A stretch of DNA of 64,000 nucleotides from UBA4582 sp047629195 (GTDB lineage: Bacteria; Pseudomonadota; Gammaproteobacteria; Pseudomonadales; Azotimanducaceae): positions 1 to 64,000 of the forward strand of contig JBLHWY010000005.1 of NCBI GenBank assembly GCA_047629195.1. Direction: 5' to 3'. A program made the position numbers and the translations under genes. Positions 18,280-27,238 of the stretch are shown here, piece by piece (the first letter of the stretch is position 1; the number at the start of each line of letters is the position of its first letter). A model generated the notes under the pieces. It was given only the letters and a program-made list of their open reading frames with translations, had not been told where the DNA came from and made no database searches.

Positions 18280-18304
18280 ACTCGGGTTATCGGCAGGTGG
18301 GAAC

Positions 18305-18334
18305 TCAACATTACCCCTCAACTACCTATATAAT
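18305..18334 (+). promoter_or_regulatory. Candidate sigma-70 promoter of the ccm operon
   Basis: TCAACA (18305-18310, four of six matches to -35) and a perfect TATAAT (18329-18334) are separated by 18 bp. The expected start is near 18341, which is the A of the ccmA ATG, so the message may lack a leader. No ribosome site is visible before that ATG. Confidence 0.45.
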
Positions 18335-18340
18335 TGTTAT

Positions 18341-18931
18341 ATGTTACAAGTTAACCACCTTACCTGTGAGCGTGAGCATCGCGTTTTATTTGAGAATGTC
18401 AGCTTTGCTGTTCAAGGCGGCGAACTGCTGCGTGTTCAAGGCGGCAATGGAGCGGGTAAGACGACATTACTTAGAATTTTGTGTGGCCTCTACGAAGAAT
18501 ATGAAGGCGAAATTGATTGGGAAACCGAGCAATACCCACTTTATATCGGACATAAACCAGGGGTGAAGGATCAACTCACCGCGCTTGAAAACTTGGCTTG
18601 GCTCAGTCGTTTGGCGGGGAGCGAGGCAAATGAGTCGCTGTTACGCAAAGCCTTGAGTGAAGTGAACCTTGATGGATACGAGGAAGTCCTTTGCGGTTCT
18701 ATGTCAGAAGGACAGCGAAAGCGCGTAAATTTGGCGAGGCTGTTTCTCTCGCCACCCGAAGTTCTGATTCTAGACGAGCCGTTCAGTGCGATAGATGTGG
18801 CGGGCGTATCGCGCCTTGAAGAAATAATGGGCCAGCACTTGAAACACGGTGGAGTTATCATTCTTACTAGTCATCAAACCGTGAACATCGATACTAAAGT
18901 GCGATCCTTGATACTAGGTGGAAGCGCTTGA
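18341..18931 (+). CDS. ccmA: CcmA, ATP-binding subunit of the CcmAB(CD) heme-handling ABC complex
   Basis: This 196-residue ABC ATPase has Walker A GGNGAGKTTLLRIL, signature MSEGQRKRVNLARL (the usual LSSGQ is MSEGQ), Walker B VLILDEPFSAID and the switch His in ILTSHQ. The ATG at 18341 gives MLQVNHLTCEREHRVLFENV, the normal CcmA start; the longer open frame upstream lies opposite fliK and is not used. With CcmB, CcmC and CcmD it releases holo-CcmE for cytochrome c assembly. The stop overlaps the ccmB start. Confidence 0.95.
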   Translation: MLQVNHLTCEREHRVLFENVSFAVQGGELLRVQGGNGAGKTTLLRILCGLYEEYEGEIDWETEQYPLYIGHKPGVKDQLTALENLAWLSRLAGSEANESLLRKALSEVNLDGYEEVLCGSMSEGQRKRVNLARLFLSPPEVLILDEPFSAIDVAGVSRLEEIMGQHLKHGGVIILTSHQTVNIDTKVRSLILGGSA

Positions 18932-19596
18932 ACTTGTTGTTGGCAACGATTAAGCGGGATCTGGTCGTCATGGCAAGAAATCCTGCTGATATGATGAATC
19001 CCCTGGTGTTTTTTGTCATCGTTATTAGCCTGTTCCCTCTTGGAATAAGCCCGTCAGAAGAAGTCTTGAGCGAAATCGCACCAGGCGTGATCTGGGTAGC
19101 CGCGCTATTATCAACGTTGCTGTCAATGGACATGATGTTTAAGAGTGATTTTGATGATGGCTCGTTGGAGCAGATGTCCCTGACTGGGGAATCTCTTTAT
19201 TTGATCGTATTCGGCAAGATCATTAGCCATTGGTTATTAGCTGGGTTGCCCTTGACGCTTTTAAGCCCCTTGCTGGGGATGATGCTATTTGTGAATGCAA
19301 CTGGATTGGAAGCGCTGATGCTTTCGCTTTGTGTTGCTACGCCGATATTGAGCCTGCTTGGAGCAATTGGCGCCAGCTTAACTGTAGGCCTCAAAAAAGG
19401 CGGGGTGCTCATTGCCATATTAATCTTGCCACTATACGTGCCAGTGCTGATTCTTGCGACGGCGATGGTCCATACTGGCGTTGTAGCTGGAAATTTTGAA
19501 GGGCATATGCTTTGGTTGGGCGCTATATTGATGCTCTCTTTGGGCTTTGCGCCACTAGCAACCTGCGCCGGCATTCGTATTTCTCTTAGCCAATAG
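18928..19596 (+). CDS. ccmB: CcmB, membrane subunit of the heme-handling ABC complex
   Basis: This 222-residue protein has six predicted membrane segments. It starts MNLLLATIKRDLVVMARNPA, with the charged pre-helix typical of CcmB, and contains LLSTLLSMDMMFKSDFDDGS, the conserved loop. The TTG at 18928 overlaps the ccmA stop (TTGA) and has GGTGGA about 9 bp upstream. A gap of about 350 bp to ccmC follows, unusual for an otherwise tight operon. Confidence 0.95.
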   Translation: MNLLLATIKRDLVVMARNPADMMNPLVFFVIVISLFPLGISPSEEVLSEIAPGVIWVAALLSTLLSMDMMFKSDFDDGSLEQMSLTGESLYLIVFGKIISHWLLAGLPLTLLSPLLGMMLFVNATGLEALMLSLCVATPILSLLGAIGASLTVGLKKGGVLIAILILPLYVPVLILATAMVHTGVVAGNFEGHMLWLGAILMLSLGFAPLATCAGIRISLSQ

Positions 19597-19943
19597 CGAG
19601 CGTGTAAAGTCGTCAAATGTTTATCCATATTGAATAGCTGTCTTCTTTTAGCTAAGGCATCTTGGTATTGGTTTTGGTATTGGTCTTGGTCTTGGTTTGG
19701 TCTTGGAAAAGGCAGCAATATGTGATCTTGAATCACCTCCGCTACGTATTCCTTTTGACGCCGTCACCGTACGTCCAAAACTATGAACGTATGTTTGTTT
19801 TATATTAAAAATGTGACTTTTAGCACTTTTGCGAATCGGCAATTAGGCGTCTTTCTGATAGAATTCTCCTCCGAATAAGTGGGGTGCCGAGCGTTAGGTC
19901 ATCCGTGATGAATCGTCAGGCGTCAGAGGTCGTTCGAAAAGAT
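19597..19943 (+). other. ccmB-ccmC gap with TTGG-rich direct repeats
   Basis: No gene is supported here. From 19661 to 19706 the DNA is a run of short direct repeats, units of (C/T)TTGGT with ATTGGT variants, about eight in all. The 3' end includes the possible upstream starts of ccmC (GTG 19884, ATG 19908). A transcript stabiliser, a length-variable tract or a second promoter are all possible; nothing decides between them. Confidence 0.6.
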
Positions 19944-20681
19944 ATGTGGCAATGGTTCCATAAGCTGGGTTCTCCAAGATTTTTCTACGACATTAGCGGA
20001 AAGTTGCTCCCATGGATCGCATTTGGTGCAATCTTATTTTTGGTTGTTGGTGCTGTATGGGGTCTAGCGTTCGCTCCTGAAGACTATCAACAAGGCAATA
20101 GTTTTCGAATAATGTATGTCCATGTGCCTGCCGCGATATTGTCACAATCGAGTTATGTCATGATGGCAAGTGCAGCGGTAGTGTTTCTCGTCTGGAAAAT
20201 CAAATTAGCCGACATTGCTATGAAATGTGCGGCACCGATTGGGGCTTCTATAACATTTATCGCACTTGTGACTGGCGCTATCTGGGGTAAACCCACTTGG
20301 GGCACCTATTGGGTTTGGGATGCCAGGCTGACATCCACGCTCGTACTTTTCTTCCTTTTTGTTGGCGTTATTGCACTTCGTTCGGCGATGGAGTCCAGAG
20401 AGGCTGCGGGAAGGGCAGCGGCGCTCCTTGCAGTAGTCGGCGTTATTAACTTGCCTATTATCAAATTTTCAGTGGACTGGTGGTTTACCCTGCACCAACC
20501 TGCTTCCTTTTCGCTTACCGAGAAACCTGCAATGCCAGCGGAAATGTGGATGCCTCTTCTAATCATGGTGATCGGCTATTACTTGTTCTTTTTCACCACT
20601 TGGATGTTGCGTATTAGAACCGAAATATTGCATCGTGAGTCCCGTACTAATTGGGTGAAAGAGTGGGTGATGTCGCGATGA
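19944..20681 (+). CDS. ccmC: CcmC, heme-binding/transfer membrane protein
   Basis: CcmC delivers heme to CcmE. The protein has six membrane segments and the Trp-rich heme motif WGTYWVWDARLTSTLVLFF near residue 118, flanked by conserved His (MYVHVPAAI and FTLHQPAS). The start at 19944 gives MWQWFHKLGSPRFFYDISGK, in register with E. coli CcmC. In-frame starts at 19908 (ATG, with AGG 9 bp upstream) and 19884 (GTG) would add 12 or 20 residues. Length from 19944 is 245 residues, the usual size. Confidence 0.95.
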   Translation: MWQWFHKLGSPRFFYDISGKLLPWIAFGAILFLVVGAVWGLAFAPEDYQQGNSFRIMYVHVPAAILSQSSYVMMASAAVVFLVWKIKLADIAMKCAAPIGASITFIALVTGAIWGKPTWGTYWVWDARLTSTLVLFFLFVGVIALRSAMESREAAGRAAALLAVVGVINLPIIKFSVDWWFTLHQPASFSLTEKPAMPAEMWMPLLIMVIGYYLFFFTTWMLRIRTEILHRESRTNWVKEWVMSR

Positions 20682-20705
20682 GTCGGGAGCTTAGGGTTGT
20701 CTATT

Positions 20706-20951
20706 ATGTACTTTGACAATTTTGCGGAATTTGTTGATATGGGAGGTCATGGTGTATTTGTTTGGAGCTGCTACGCCATTGTACTTGTTACATTGGTGGG
20801 TAATATTCTTCAACCAATTCAGGCTGCGCGGAAATTTCAAATAGCACTGAAACGAACTTTGATCCATCAAGCTGATTTGGCAGGCCCTAATGTGGCAGAG
20901 AAGAACCAGAATGATAAAGGGATAAATAGCTCAGTAACGCAAAGTGATTAG
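20706..20951 (+). CDS. ccmD: CcmD, small heme exporter subunit
   Basis: This 81-residue protein has one membrane helix. The ATG at 20706 gives MYFDNFAEFVDMGGHGVFVW, the classic CcmD start with its conserved GGHG; a TTG three codons upstream is possible. CcmD stabilises the CcmABC complex and aids release of holo-CcmE. The hydrophilic tail after residue 50 is longer than in E. coli and rich in Asn and Lys. It lies 24 bp after ccmC. Confidence 0.92.
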   Translation: MYFDNFAEFVDMGGHGVFVWSCYAIVLVTLVGNILQPIQAARKFQIALKRTLIHQADLAGPNVAEKNQNDKGINSSVTQSD

Positions 20952-21035
20952 CTCGCGGGCATAAGCCCAGCTAATAATCTCAGCCGACGAGCACTCGGTT
21001 AATAGGCATCAGCCTTCAGTTTGAGGATTCAGAAC

Positions 21036-21509
21036 ATGAAATTTGGAAAGATGAAGACACACCGGAGAAACCGATTGCTCATTGTCGGTGCTTTACTACT
21101 CAGCGCGGGTGGGTTTGTCAGTTTTGCTCTGTTGGCGTTAGATGAAAATATGAATCTGTTTTATTCTCCTGAACAGATCGCTCAGGGAGAAGCGCCGGAA
21201 GATGTTTTGATCCGCGCGGGTGGAATGGTGCTGGCTAATACCGTTGAACGATCGAAAACCGATCTGACGGTGACCTTTGTGATCGGTGATATGAAAGAGT
21301 CTGAAGTGACCGTAGAATACCAAGGTATATTGCCGGACCTGTTTAGGGAAGGACAAGGCGTGATCGCTAAGGGTAAGTTGGATAACCGAGGAGTGTTTCT
21401 CGCCGAAGAAGTTTTGGCAAAACATGATGAGGAATATATGCCACCGGAAGTCGCTGAAATATTGGCTGATGCACATGAAGATAACCCTGCTTTCGAGACT
21501 ACAATGTAG
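21036..21509 (+). CDS. ccmE: CcmE, periplasmic heme chaperone
   Basis: CcmE binds heme covalently through a His and carries it to CcmF. The 157-residue protein has one N-terminal membrane anchor (about residues 13-36) and an OB-fold domain. The heme-binding motif LAKHDEEYMPPEV is intact, with His130 and the nearby Tyr. The ATG at 21036 follows TGAGG by about 9 bp; an upstream TTG in the same frame is less likely. Confidence 0.95.
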   Translation: MKFGKMKTHRRNRLLIVGALLLSAGGFVSFALLALDENMNLFYSPEQIAQGEAPEDVLIRAGGMVLANTVERSKTDLTVTFVIGDMKESEVTVEYQGILPDLFREGQGVIAKGKLDNRGVFLAEEVLAKHDEEYMPPEVAEILADAHEDNPAFETTM

Positions 21510-21620
21510 TCCGTTCATCGCCTTGGCAGAATCAGGCAGGGTTAGGAACGGGCTCATGTTATGGGTCGCGATAGCCGTTATTATTTAATCAATTCAAAGA
21601 AGTATTAGGAGTGTCAATCT

Positions 21621-23624
21621 GTGATTGCCGAGTTGGGTCATTTTAGTTTAATTCTAGCGCTGGGCCTGTGTGTATCGCTTGCTGTTATTCCTACGGTGGG
21701 AGTTTTGCAAAAAAATGCTCAGCTGATGAATATGGCAGGGTCACTCTCTGCGGGTTTCTTTGTGTTTGTTGCTATTAGTTTTGTTTGTCTCGGCTACGCG
21801 TTCTGGAGCGATGATTTCTCAGTACAATACGTCGCCATGAATTCAAATTCCAACTTGCCTGTGCAGTTTAAGCTTTCGGCAATTTGGGGCGGCCATGAAG
21901 GGTCGTTTTTGCTTTGGACTTTTGTGATGTCGGGCTGGACTTTTGCGGTAGCTTTACTGAGTGGCGGATTAACGCAGGATATGCGCGCCCGAGTGCTGGC
22001 TATTATGGGGGCGCTATCGATCGGGTTCGTTCTGTTTATTCTTCTTACTTCCAACCCCTTTGATCGCACCTTGCCGATATTTCCCGCTGACGGCAAAGAC
22101 CTTAACCCCTTGCTGCAGGATTTTGGACTTATCGTTCATCCTCCGATGCTTTATATGGGTTATGTAGGCTTCGCAGTACCATTTGCGTTTGCAATTGCAA
22201 CATTGACAACGGGTAATCTTGATTCTGCCTGGGCGCGTTGGTCAAGGCCTTGGACTAATGCCGCATGGGGATTTCTTACACTGGGTATTACCCTTGGTTC
22301 ATGGTGGGCTTACTACGAGTTAGGCTGGGGTGGCTGGTGGTTTTGGGATGCTGTAGAGAACGCATCATTTATGCCTTGGCTCGTTGGCACTGCGTTGGTT
22401 CACTCGTTGGCGGCGACTGAAAAACGTGGCGTATTCAAGAGTTGGACAGTATTGCTTGCTATATTTGCATTTTCCTTGAGTCTGCTCGGCGCATTCCTTG
22501 TGCGATCTGGGGTGTTAACTTCCGTGCATGCTTTTGCCGTTGACCCGGAACGAGGCATGTATATTTTGACTTATCTGATCATCATCATCGGTAGCTCGCT
22601 GACCCTCTATGCCTTCAAGGCATCGGGTATTAAAAGTGATGCCGGTTTTGATTGGTTCTCCAGAGAAAGCATGTTGCTAATTAACAATTTGCTACTAATT
22701 TTAGCCGCTGCGATCGTGCTGTTGGGTACATTGTATCCTCTGATTTATGAAACGTTGACCGACGGCAAGAAAATTTCGATTGGACCACCGTATTTCAATT
22801 CGCTCTTTGTCCCAGTGGTGATGTTGCTATTTGTATTCATGGTCATCAGTCCACTTTCGCGCTGGAAGAAGACGCCCATGCAGTCAATTTTGCAGCAATG
22901 GCCAAGTATGGCCGTGAGCTTTTTTGTCATGCTGGGTCTTGTGTTAGTGTTTGCGAAAGAATTTTCGCCAATGGTTGTGTTGATAAATACCGTCGCACTA
23001 TGGATCGTCGTCAGTTTGGCGAAAGATATGTTAGCCAAGGTTGCTAATAAAGCCGACAAGATTGGTGCGCTGTTTCGCCAGACTATGTCCTATTACGGCA
23101 TGATTTTGGGACATCTGGGTATTGCGGTAAGCGTGTTAGGCGTCTGCATTACTATATACTACAGCGAAGAAAGAGACGTTCGTATGGTGCCCGGTGATTC
23201 TGTCGAGCTTGCTGGCTACGAGTTCAGGTTTAACTCGGTAAGTAAGGTGCAGGGTCCCAACTATTCAGCGGACAGAGGTGACATTGATGTGCTTGAAGAG
23301 GGCAAGGTTCTTCTTACCCTTCACCCTGAGAAGAGGTTCTATCCCTCAGTCGGTAACGTGATGACTGAAGCTGATATCGACCCATCGATGTTCCGAGACC
23401 TATATGTCGCTTTGGGCGAGCCGGTGGGTAGTGACGCCTGGGCAGTTCGAGTTCACTATAAGCCCTTCGTTCGCTGGATCTGGTTTGGCGGATTATTGAT
23501 TGCCTGTGGTGGTTTTATTACTGTGCTAGACAAGCGATACCGAAGAGTCCGAACAGCAAAACAGGAAAAAACCGTAGCAGCGAAAGTCGTTGCAGGAGCG
23601 GCGGAGGCGGGAGCAACTGCATGA
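21621..23624 (+). CDS. ccmF: CcmF, cytochrome c heme lyase subunit
   Basis: CcmF attaches heme to apocytochrome c. It is a 667-residue protein with about 15 membrane helices. The Trp-rich heme motif reads GGWWFWDAVENASFMPWL near residue 235; the usual Pro after the Asp (WDPVEN) is Ala here. The conserved WGGHEGSFLLW segment lies near residue 90. GTG is the start. Its last 4 bp overlap ccmG. Confidence 0.96.
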   Translation: MIAELGHFSLILALGLCVSLAVIPTVGVLQKNAQLMNMAGSLSAGFFVFVAISFVCLGYAFWSDDFSVQYVAMNSNSNLPVQFKLSAIWGGHEGSFLLWTFVMSGWTFAVALLSGGLTQDMRARVLAIMGALSIGFVLFILLTSNPFDRTLPIFPADGKDLNPLLQDFGLIVHPPMLYMGYVGFAVPFAFAIATLTTGNLDSAWARWSRPWTNAAWGFLTLGITLGSWWAYYELGWGGWWFWDAVENASFMPWLVGTALVHSLAATEKRGVFKSWTVLLAIFAFSLSLLGAFLVRSGVLTSVHAFAVDPERGMYILTYLIIIIGSSLTLYAFKASGIKSDAGFDWFSRESMLLINNLLLILAAAIVLLGTLYPLIYETLTDGKKISIGPPYFNSLFVPVVMLLFVFMVISPLSRWKKTPMQSILQQWPSMAVSFFVMLGLVLVFAKEFSPMVVLINTVALWIVVSLAKDMLAKVANKADKIGALFRQTMSYYGMILGHLGIAVSVLGVCITIYYSEERDVRMVPGDSVELAGYEFRFNSVSKVQGPNYSADRGDIDVLEEGKVLLTLHPEKRFYPSVGNVMTEADIDPSMFRDLYVALGEPVGSDAWAVRVHYKPFVRWIWFGGLLIACGGFITVLDKRYRRVRTAKQEKTVAAKVVAGAAEAGATA

Positions 23625-24211
23625 GTAGCGTCAACAAAAGCTTACTGATACCACTCTTTGTTTTCATTATTTTGGTGATCACACTGGGGGTTGGATTCAG
23701 CTTGAAAGATCCACATATTCTACCTTCAGAGCTTATTGACCGACCTTTTCCTGACTTCGTTGCCGCAGAGCTTCATGAGCCTAATCGAAAGGTCACGCGC
23801 GAAGACTTAAAGGGTGAAGTGAGTCTGGTTAATGTTTGGGCCACGTGGTGTCCTAACTGTGTGATCGAACACCCTGAACTTCTTCGAATTAGTAAGGAAG
23901 AAGGGATTCCATTATACGGTGTTAACTACAATGACGATGTGCAGAAAGCTCAAGCCTGGCTAAGACGCTATGAGAATCCATTTGAATTCATTATCGTAGA
24001 TGATGACGGCAAGCTCGGAATTGATCTTGGCGTTTATGGGGCTCCTGAAACATTCATAGTTGATGCATCAGGGGTGATTCAGTACAAGCATGTTGGTCCC
24101 GTAAGTCGTCATATTTTTGATACGAAGATGAAGCCTGTCATCGAACAGTTAAGAAGCGAACAATTGGAAAAGAGCCAGTCAGTTGCACAGATATCAGAGG
24201 CCGCTTCCTAA
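23621..24211 (+). CDS. ccmG: CcmG/DsbE, thioredoxin-like reductant of apocytochromes
   Basis: This 196-residue membrane-anchored thioredoxin-fold protein reduces the CXXCH cysteines of apocytochrome c before heme attachment. It has an N-terminal anchor (about residues 8-27), the active site WCPNC at 76-80 (Cys77 and Cys80), and the cis-Pro region GVYGAPETF. The acidic/WATWC context is typical of CcmG rather than of oxidising DsbA. It overlaps ccmF by 4 bp and shares TAATG with ccmH. Confidence 0.95.
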   Translation: MSSVNKSLLIPLFVFIILVITLGVGFSLKDPHILPSELIDRPFPDFVAAELHEPNRKVTREDLKGEVSLVNVWATWCPNCVIEHPELLRISKEEGIPLYGVNYNDDVQKAQAWLRRYENPFEFIIVDDDGKLGIDLGVYGAPETFIVDASGVIQYKHVGPVSRHIFDTKMKPVIEQLRSEQLEKSQSVAQISEAAS

Positions 24212-24732
24212 TGATTTATTCTTTCACGAGCTATTCTTTCACGAGCTATTCTTTCACGAGCTATTCTTTCGCAGGCTATCTGAAAAGATGCTTAATTGTT
24301 GTGTTCATCTGCATGCAGTCTGTATCTGCGGTCGCGGCCATCGATGCTTATAGCTTTCCGGATGAAGAAATGAGACAAAGATACAACAGTCTGATCGATG
24401 AGCTCCGTTGTCCGCAATGTTTGAATACTAATCTAGCGGGCTCTGACTCGATGATCAGTAAAGATCTGCGCCGCGAGGTTCACCGCCTTGTGCTGGCGGG
24501 GAAATCTGATGATGAGGTGCGTGATTTCATGCAGCAGCGTTACGGTGACTTCATCCTGTATAAGCCACAAGTGAAGGCTAGTACTTACGTGCTCTGGTTT
24601 GGCCCTGTGGTTCTCTTTTTCATTGCTACTGCTGTGCTGGTGAAACTCATCTCTCGCAGAAGAAATGCCCCCAACAAAAATGTTCTTACTGAAGTGGAAC
24701 AAAATCGATTGGATCAGTTGTTATCGAAATGA
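24211..24732 (+). CDS. ccmH: CcmH, cytochrome c maturation thiol protein
   Basis: CcmH works with CcmG to keep apocytochrome cysteines reduced. The mature domain carries the motif LRCPQCLNTN with Cys67 and Cys70, then a three-helix bundle and a C-terminal membrane helix (about 130-152). The N terminus is odd: a run of SFTSY repeats precedes the hydrophobic part of the signal peptide (LIVVFICMQSVSAVAA). No better start codon lies between the repeats and the signal core. The total is 173 residues, slightly long for CcmH. Confidence 0.94.
   Translation: MIYSFTSYSFTSYSFTSYSFAGYLKRCLIVVFICMQSVSAVAAIDAYSFPDEEMRQRYNSLIDELRCPQCLNTNLAGSDSMISKDLRREVHRLVLAGKSDDEVRDFMQQRYGDFILYKPQVKASTYVLWFGPVVLFFIATAVLVKLISRRRNAPNKNVLTEVEQNRLDQLLSK
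24217..24276 (+). repeat. 15-bp tandem repeat in the ccmH signal-peptide region
   Basis: Three exact copies of TATTCTTTCACGAGC and a fourth diverged copy (TATTCTTTCGCAGGC) run head to tail. They begin two codons after the ccmH start and encode YSFTS units. Copy-number change would stay in frame and only lengthen or shorten the leader. Confidence 0.92.
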
Positions 24733-26078
24733 TCACTAATTTTTGGTTTATTGCCGTTGTTCTGTGTGTCGTTGCCGCAGCTTTTGTCCTACTTCCACTG
24801 TTCAGATATCGTTCGACCACGACTATTGTCGATACTGATCGTTCCCAGTTGAACGTTGACCTCTATCGCGAGCGACTTGCTGAGCTAGAACAGGGCCTCA
24901 AGGATGGCGATGTTACGGCGGAGCAGTTCGAACAACTGAAATTGGAATTAGAATACAATTTACTGAGCGAAACTGCCTTGCTGGACGCCGAAGAGGGACA
25001 AGGTGGTGGCTCCTTCGGTAACGGTTCTTCGAAGGGAGTGTCCAGACTGGTATTAAGCATTGCTATTCTAGTACCACTGTTTGCAGTTACTGCTTATTCT
25101 GATTTCGGTTTGTCCTGGGGTGCAATAAACGATTTAGAGCTCTCGAAAGAGTTTAAACGTACAGATTCTCATGACAGTGGCACCATGCGGAGTAGCATTA
25201 TCAAGCTTGCTATCAGATTGGAGAATCAACCGGAAAATCACGATGGCTGGTTTTTGTTGGGTCAGTCCTACATGAACCTTGGTGAGTTTGAGAAGTCTGC
25301 AGATGCTTATAGGCATTTGTTGGACCAGTTTTCACAGGACTCAGGCTTAAGCGCCTATTATGCCGAAGCGCTATTTCTTGCTGATGAACGGCAGATGACA
25401 GGTCGCGTCAGCAAGGCGATAGACGCCGCATTCGCACTGAACCCTCATAATGTCACGATTCTCGAGATTAAGGCGATGAACGCTTTCCAAACAGGGGATC
25501 TGGGTGGTGCGATCACCTTATTCGAAAAAGCACTAGCAGGCGGCGTTGAAGGTGAACGTGCCCGTTTGATACAGCAAGCGATCGCTAGGCTTCGCGCAGA
25601 GCTTGGTGACGATGCGCCTATAGCAGCCGTGACGACGCCTTCAGCACCATTTCTTGCAAGCCAGCAGATTAGTCAGCCAACAAATGGTGCCGCAAATGAA
25701 ATTGACGATAAGACTGATGGTGCGCCAATTCGATCGGTGAGGTTATTGGTTGAAGTCTCAGATACTGTGAAGAGTGACCCAAATGATTCGGTGTTTGTTT
25801 ATGCAAAGGCAAGTGTCGGCCCGCCAATGCCGCTTGCGGTAGAGCGAATGCGAGTGGCAGACCTGCCACGTTTGGTCACATTGGATGAGACTATGGGTAT
25901 GATGCAGGGAATGAGTCTTGCGAACTTTGATACGGTCGTGCTGGTGGCGAGAATTTCATCTTCAGGAATTGCAAATACTTCTCCAGAGGATTTTCAGGCT
26001 AAATCTGGAACTGTAGACGTCACTAAAGAAAATCCAGTGATTAAATTGCTAATTGAGACCAGGGTTCGAGACCAGTAA
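24729..26078 (+). CDS. ccmI: CcmI, apocytochrome c chaperone (TPR protein)
   Basis: CcmI holds apocytochrome c for the CcmF-CcmH heme lyase. The 449-residue protein has an N-terminal membrane helix (residues 4-22), a heptad-rich loop (LYRERLAELEQGLKDGDVTA, typical of CcmI), a second helix near residue 110, TPR repeats (about 150-285, for example DGWFLLGQSYMNLGEFEKSA) and a C-terminal beta domain. It overlaps ccmH by 4 bp and closes the operon. Confidence 0.94.
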   Translation: MITNFWFIAVVLCVVAAAFVLLPLFRYRSTTTIVDTDRSQLNVDLYRERLAELEQGLKDGDVTAEQFEQLKLELEYNLLSETALLDAEEGQGGGSFGNGSSKGVSRLVLSIAILVPLFAVTAYSDFGLSWGAINDLELSKEFKRTDSHDSGTMRSSIIKLAIRLENQPENHDGWFLLGQSYMNLGEFEKSADAYRHLLDQFSQDSGLSAYYAEALFLADERQMTGRVSKAIDAAFALNPHNVTILEIKAMNAFQTGDLGGAITLFEKALAGGVEGERARLIQQAIARLRAELGDDAPIAAVTTPSAPFLASQQISQPTNGAANEIDDKTDGAPIRSVRLLVEVSDTVKSDPNDSVFVYAKASVGPPMPLAVERMRVADLPRLVTLDETMGMMQGMSLANFDTVVLVARISSSGIANTSPEDFQAKSGTVDVTKENPVIKLLIETRVRDQ

Positions 26079-26136
26079 GCCCCGAGCCCTTGTGCTTTAG
26101 TGTAAACCCAGAGCACTAAGTTTTGGGTGCTGCTTA

Positions 26137-27006
26137 CTACTCACCATTTGATTCTTCGTCTTCAAGGGACTGTAGATAAGCTTGTCTTTCTTGTTCTTCG
26201 GCGTATACAGCCTTAATTTCCTCTAGAACGGCATCAACATCAGCTTCCTCAGTGTCTTCTTCATAGAAGCCTGTGAGGACTGATTCGGGGCTTAGGTCCC
26301 CTTCACTGTATAGAGTCCAAATTTCGCTGGCATAATTGGTTTCCAACAGTTCCGGAGCGAACAGGCCATAATAATCACGAATTTTGTTAACGTCCCGAGC
26401 GAACATCTCTTCTGCGTTATTATTTGATGAAGCGTCTACTGCCTGTGGTAAGTCGATAATAACTGGACCAAATTGGTCCACCAGTACATTAAATTCGGAT
26501 AAGTCACCATGTACGATACCTGCACATAGCATGCGGGCAACATATTGCATCATGACGCCATGGTCTTCGATAGCTTGATCGGCTTCCATTGAAACATCAC
26601 CGAGTCTTGGCGCGACGAAGCCTTCCTCATCAACGATGAGTTCCATGAGCAGAACGCCATTAACGCAGCCATAGGTTTCCGGGACTCTGACTCCCACTGC
26701 CGACACTTTATAAAGTGCATCTAGCTCAGCATTTTGCCAGGTTTCCTCCTGTTGTTTACGGCCATACTTTGACCCTTTTTCCATGGCGCGGGCGCGGCGG
26801 CTGTTGCGCACTTTGCGGCCCTCTTGGTATGTAGCGGCCTTCTTAAAGCTTCGGTTTGTTGCTTCTTTGTAAACTTTCGCGCAACGTGTCTTTGATCCAC
26901 ACCTGACCATATAGACTGACGCTTCTTTTCCGCTCATTAATTGAGTGATAACCTCGTCGATCAAGCCATCCTCGACAAGAGGTTTTAGTCGTTTTGGAAT
27001 TTTCAT
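26137..27006 (-). CDS. RIO1-family atypical serine kinase
   Basis: This 289-residue protein is of the RIO kinase fold. It has a nucleotide-binding SGKEASVYMV loop, invariant Lys in AKVYK, the catalytic loop HGDLSEFN and the metal-binding IDLPQAV (IDFPQA in most RIO1). The ATG at 27006 with AAGGGC 6 bp upstream is preferred over a start at 27024. Bacterial RIO1 proteins are of uncertain role. The C-terminal 50 residues are strongly acidic. It is convergent with ccmI and not obviously linked to its neighbours. Confidence 0.85.
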   Translation of the reverse strand: MKIPKRLKPLVEDGLIDEVITQLMSGKEASVYMVRCGSKTRCAKVYKEATNRSFKKAATYQEGRKVRNSRRARAMEKGSKYGRKQQEETWQNAELDALYKVSAVGVRVPETYGCVNGVLLMELIVDEEGFVAPRLGDVSMEADQAIEDHGVMMQYVARMLCAGIVHGDLSEFNVLVDQFGPVIIDLPQAVDASSNNNAEEMFARDVNKIRDYYGLFAPELLETNYASEIWTLYSEGDLSPESVLTGFYEEDTEEADVDAVLEEIKAVYAEEQERQAYLQSLEDEESNGE

Positions 27007-27238
27007 GACGCCCTTATACAGCACTTAGCCACAGGAGGGAATCAGCGATTTCGAGAGCCTAGGACTGGGGATACGTTGAACAGCGAATATAAATGCTTTG
27101 ATGGCATAAGCTTGGTTGAATTTCTCCACAAAAGTACTTTTTTGGTGACAAATTGTATCAACAGCCGCGATGACTGAGACTAATCAGGTAGGTTTTCAGG
27201 CGTCAGCGAGCTCAAACAACAGAGGATAAATCTAAATT

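Noticed and set aside
19197..19736. Minus-strand frame opposite ccmB running into the TTGG repeats, giving a DQDQYQNQYQ-rich peptide.
   Set aside because: The low-complexity peptide is only the translation of the repeat tract, and the rest is antisense to ccmB.
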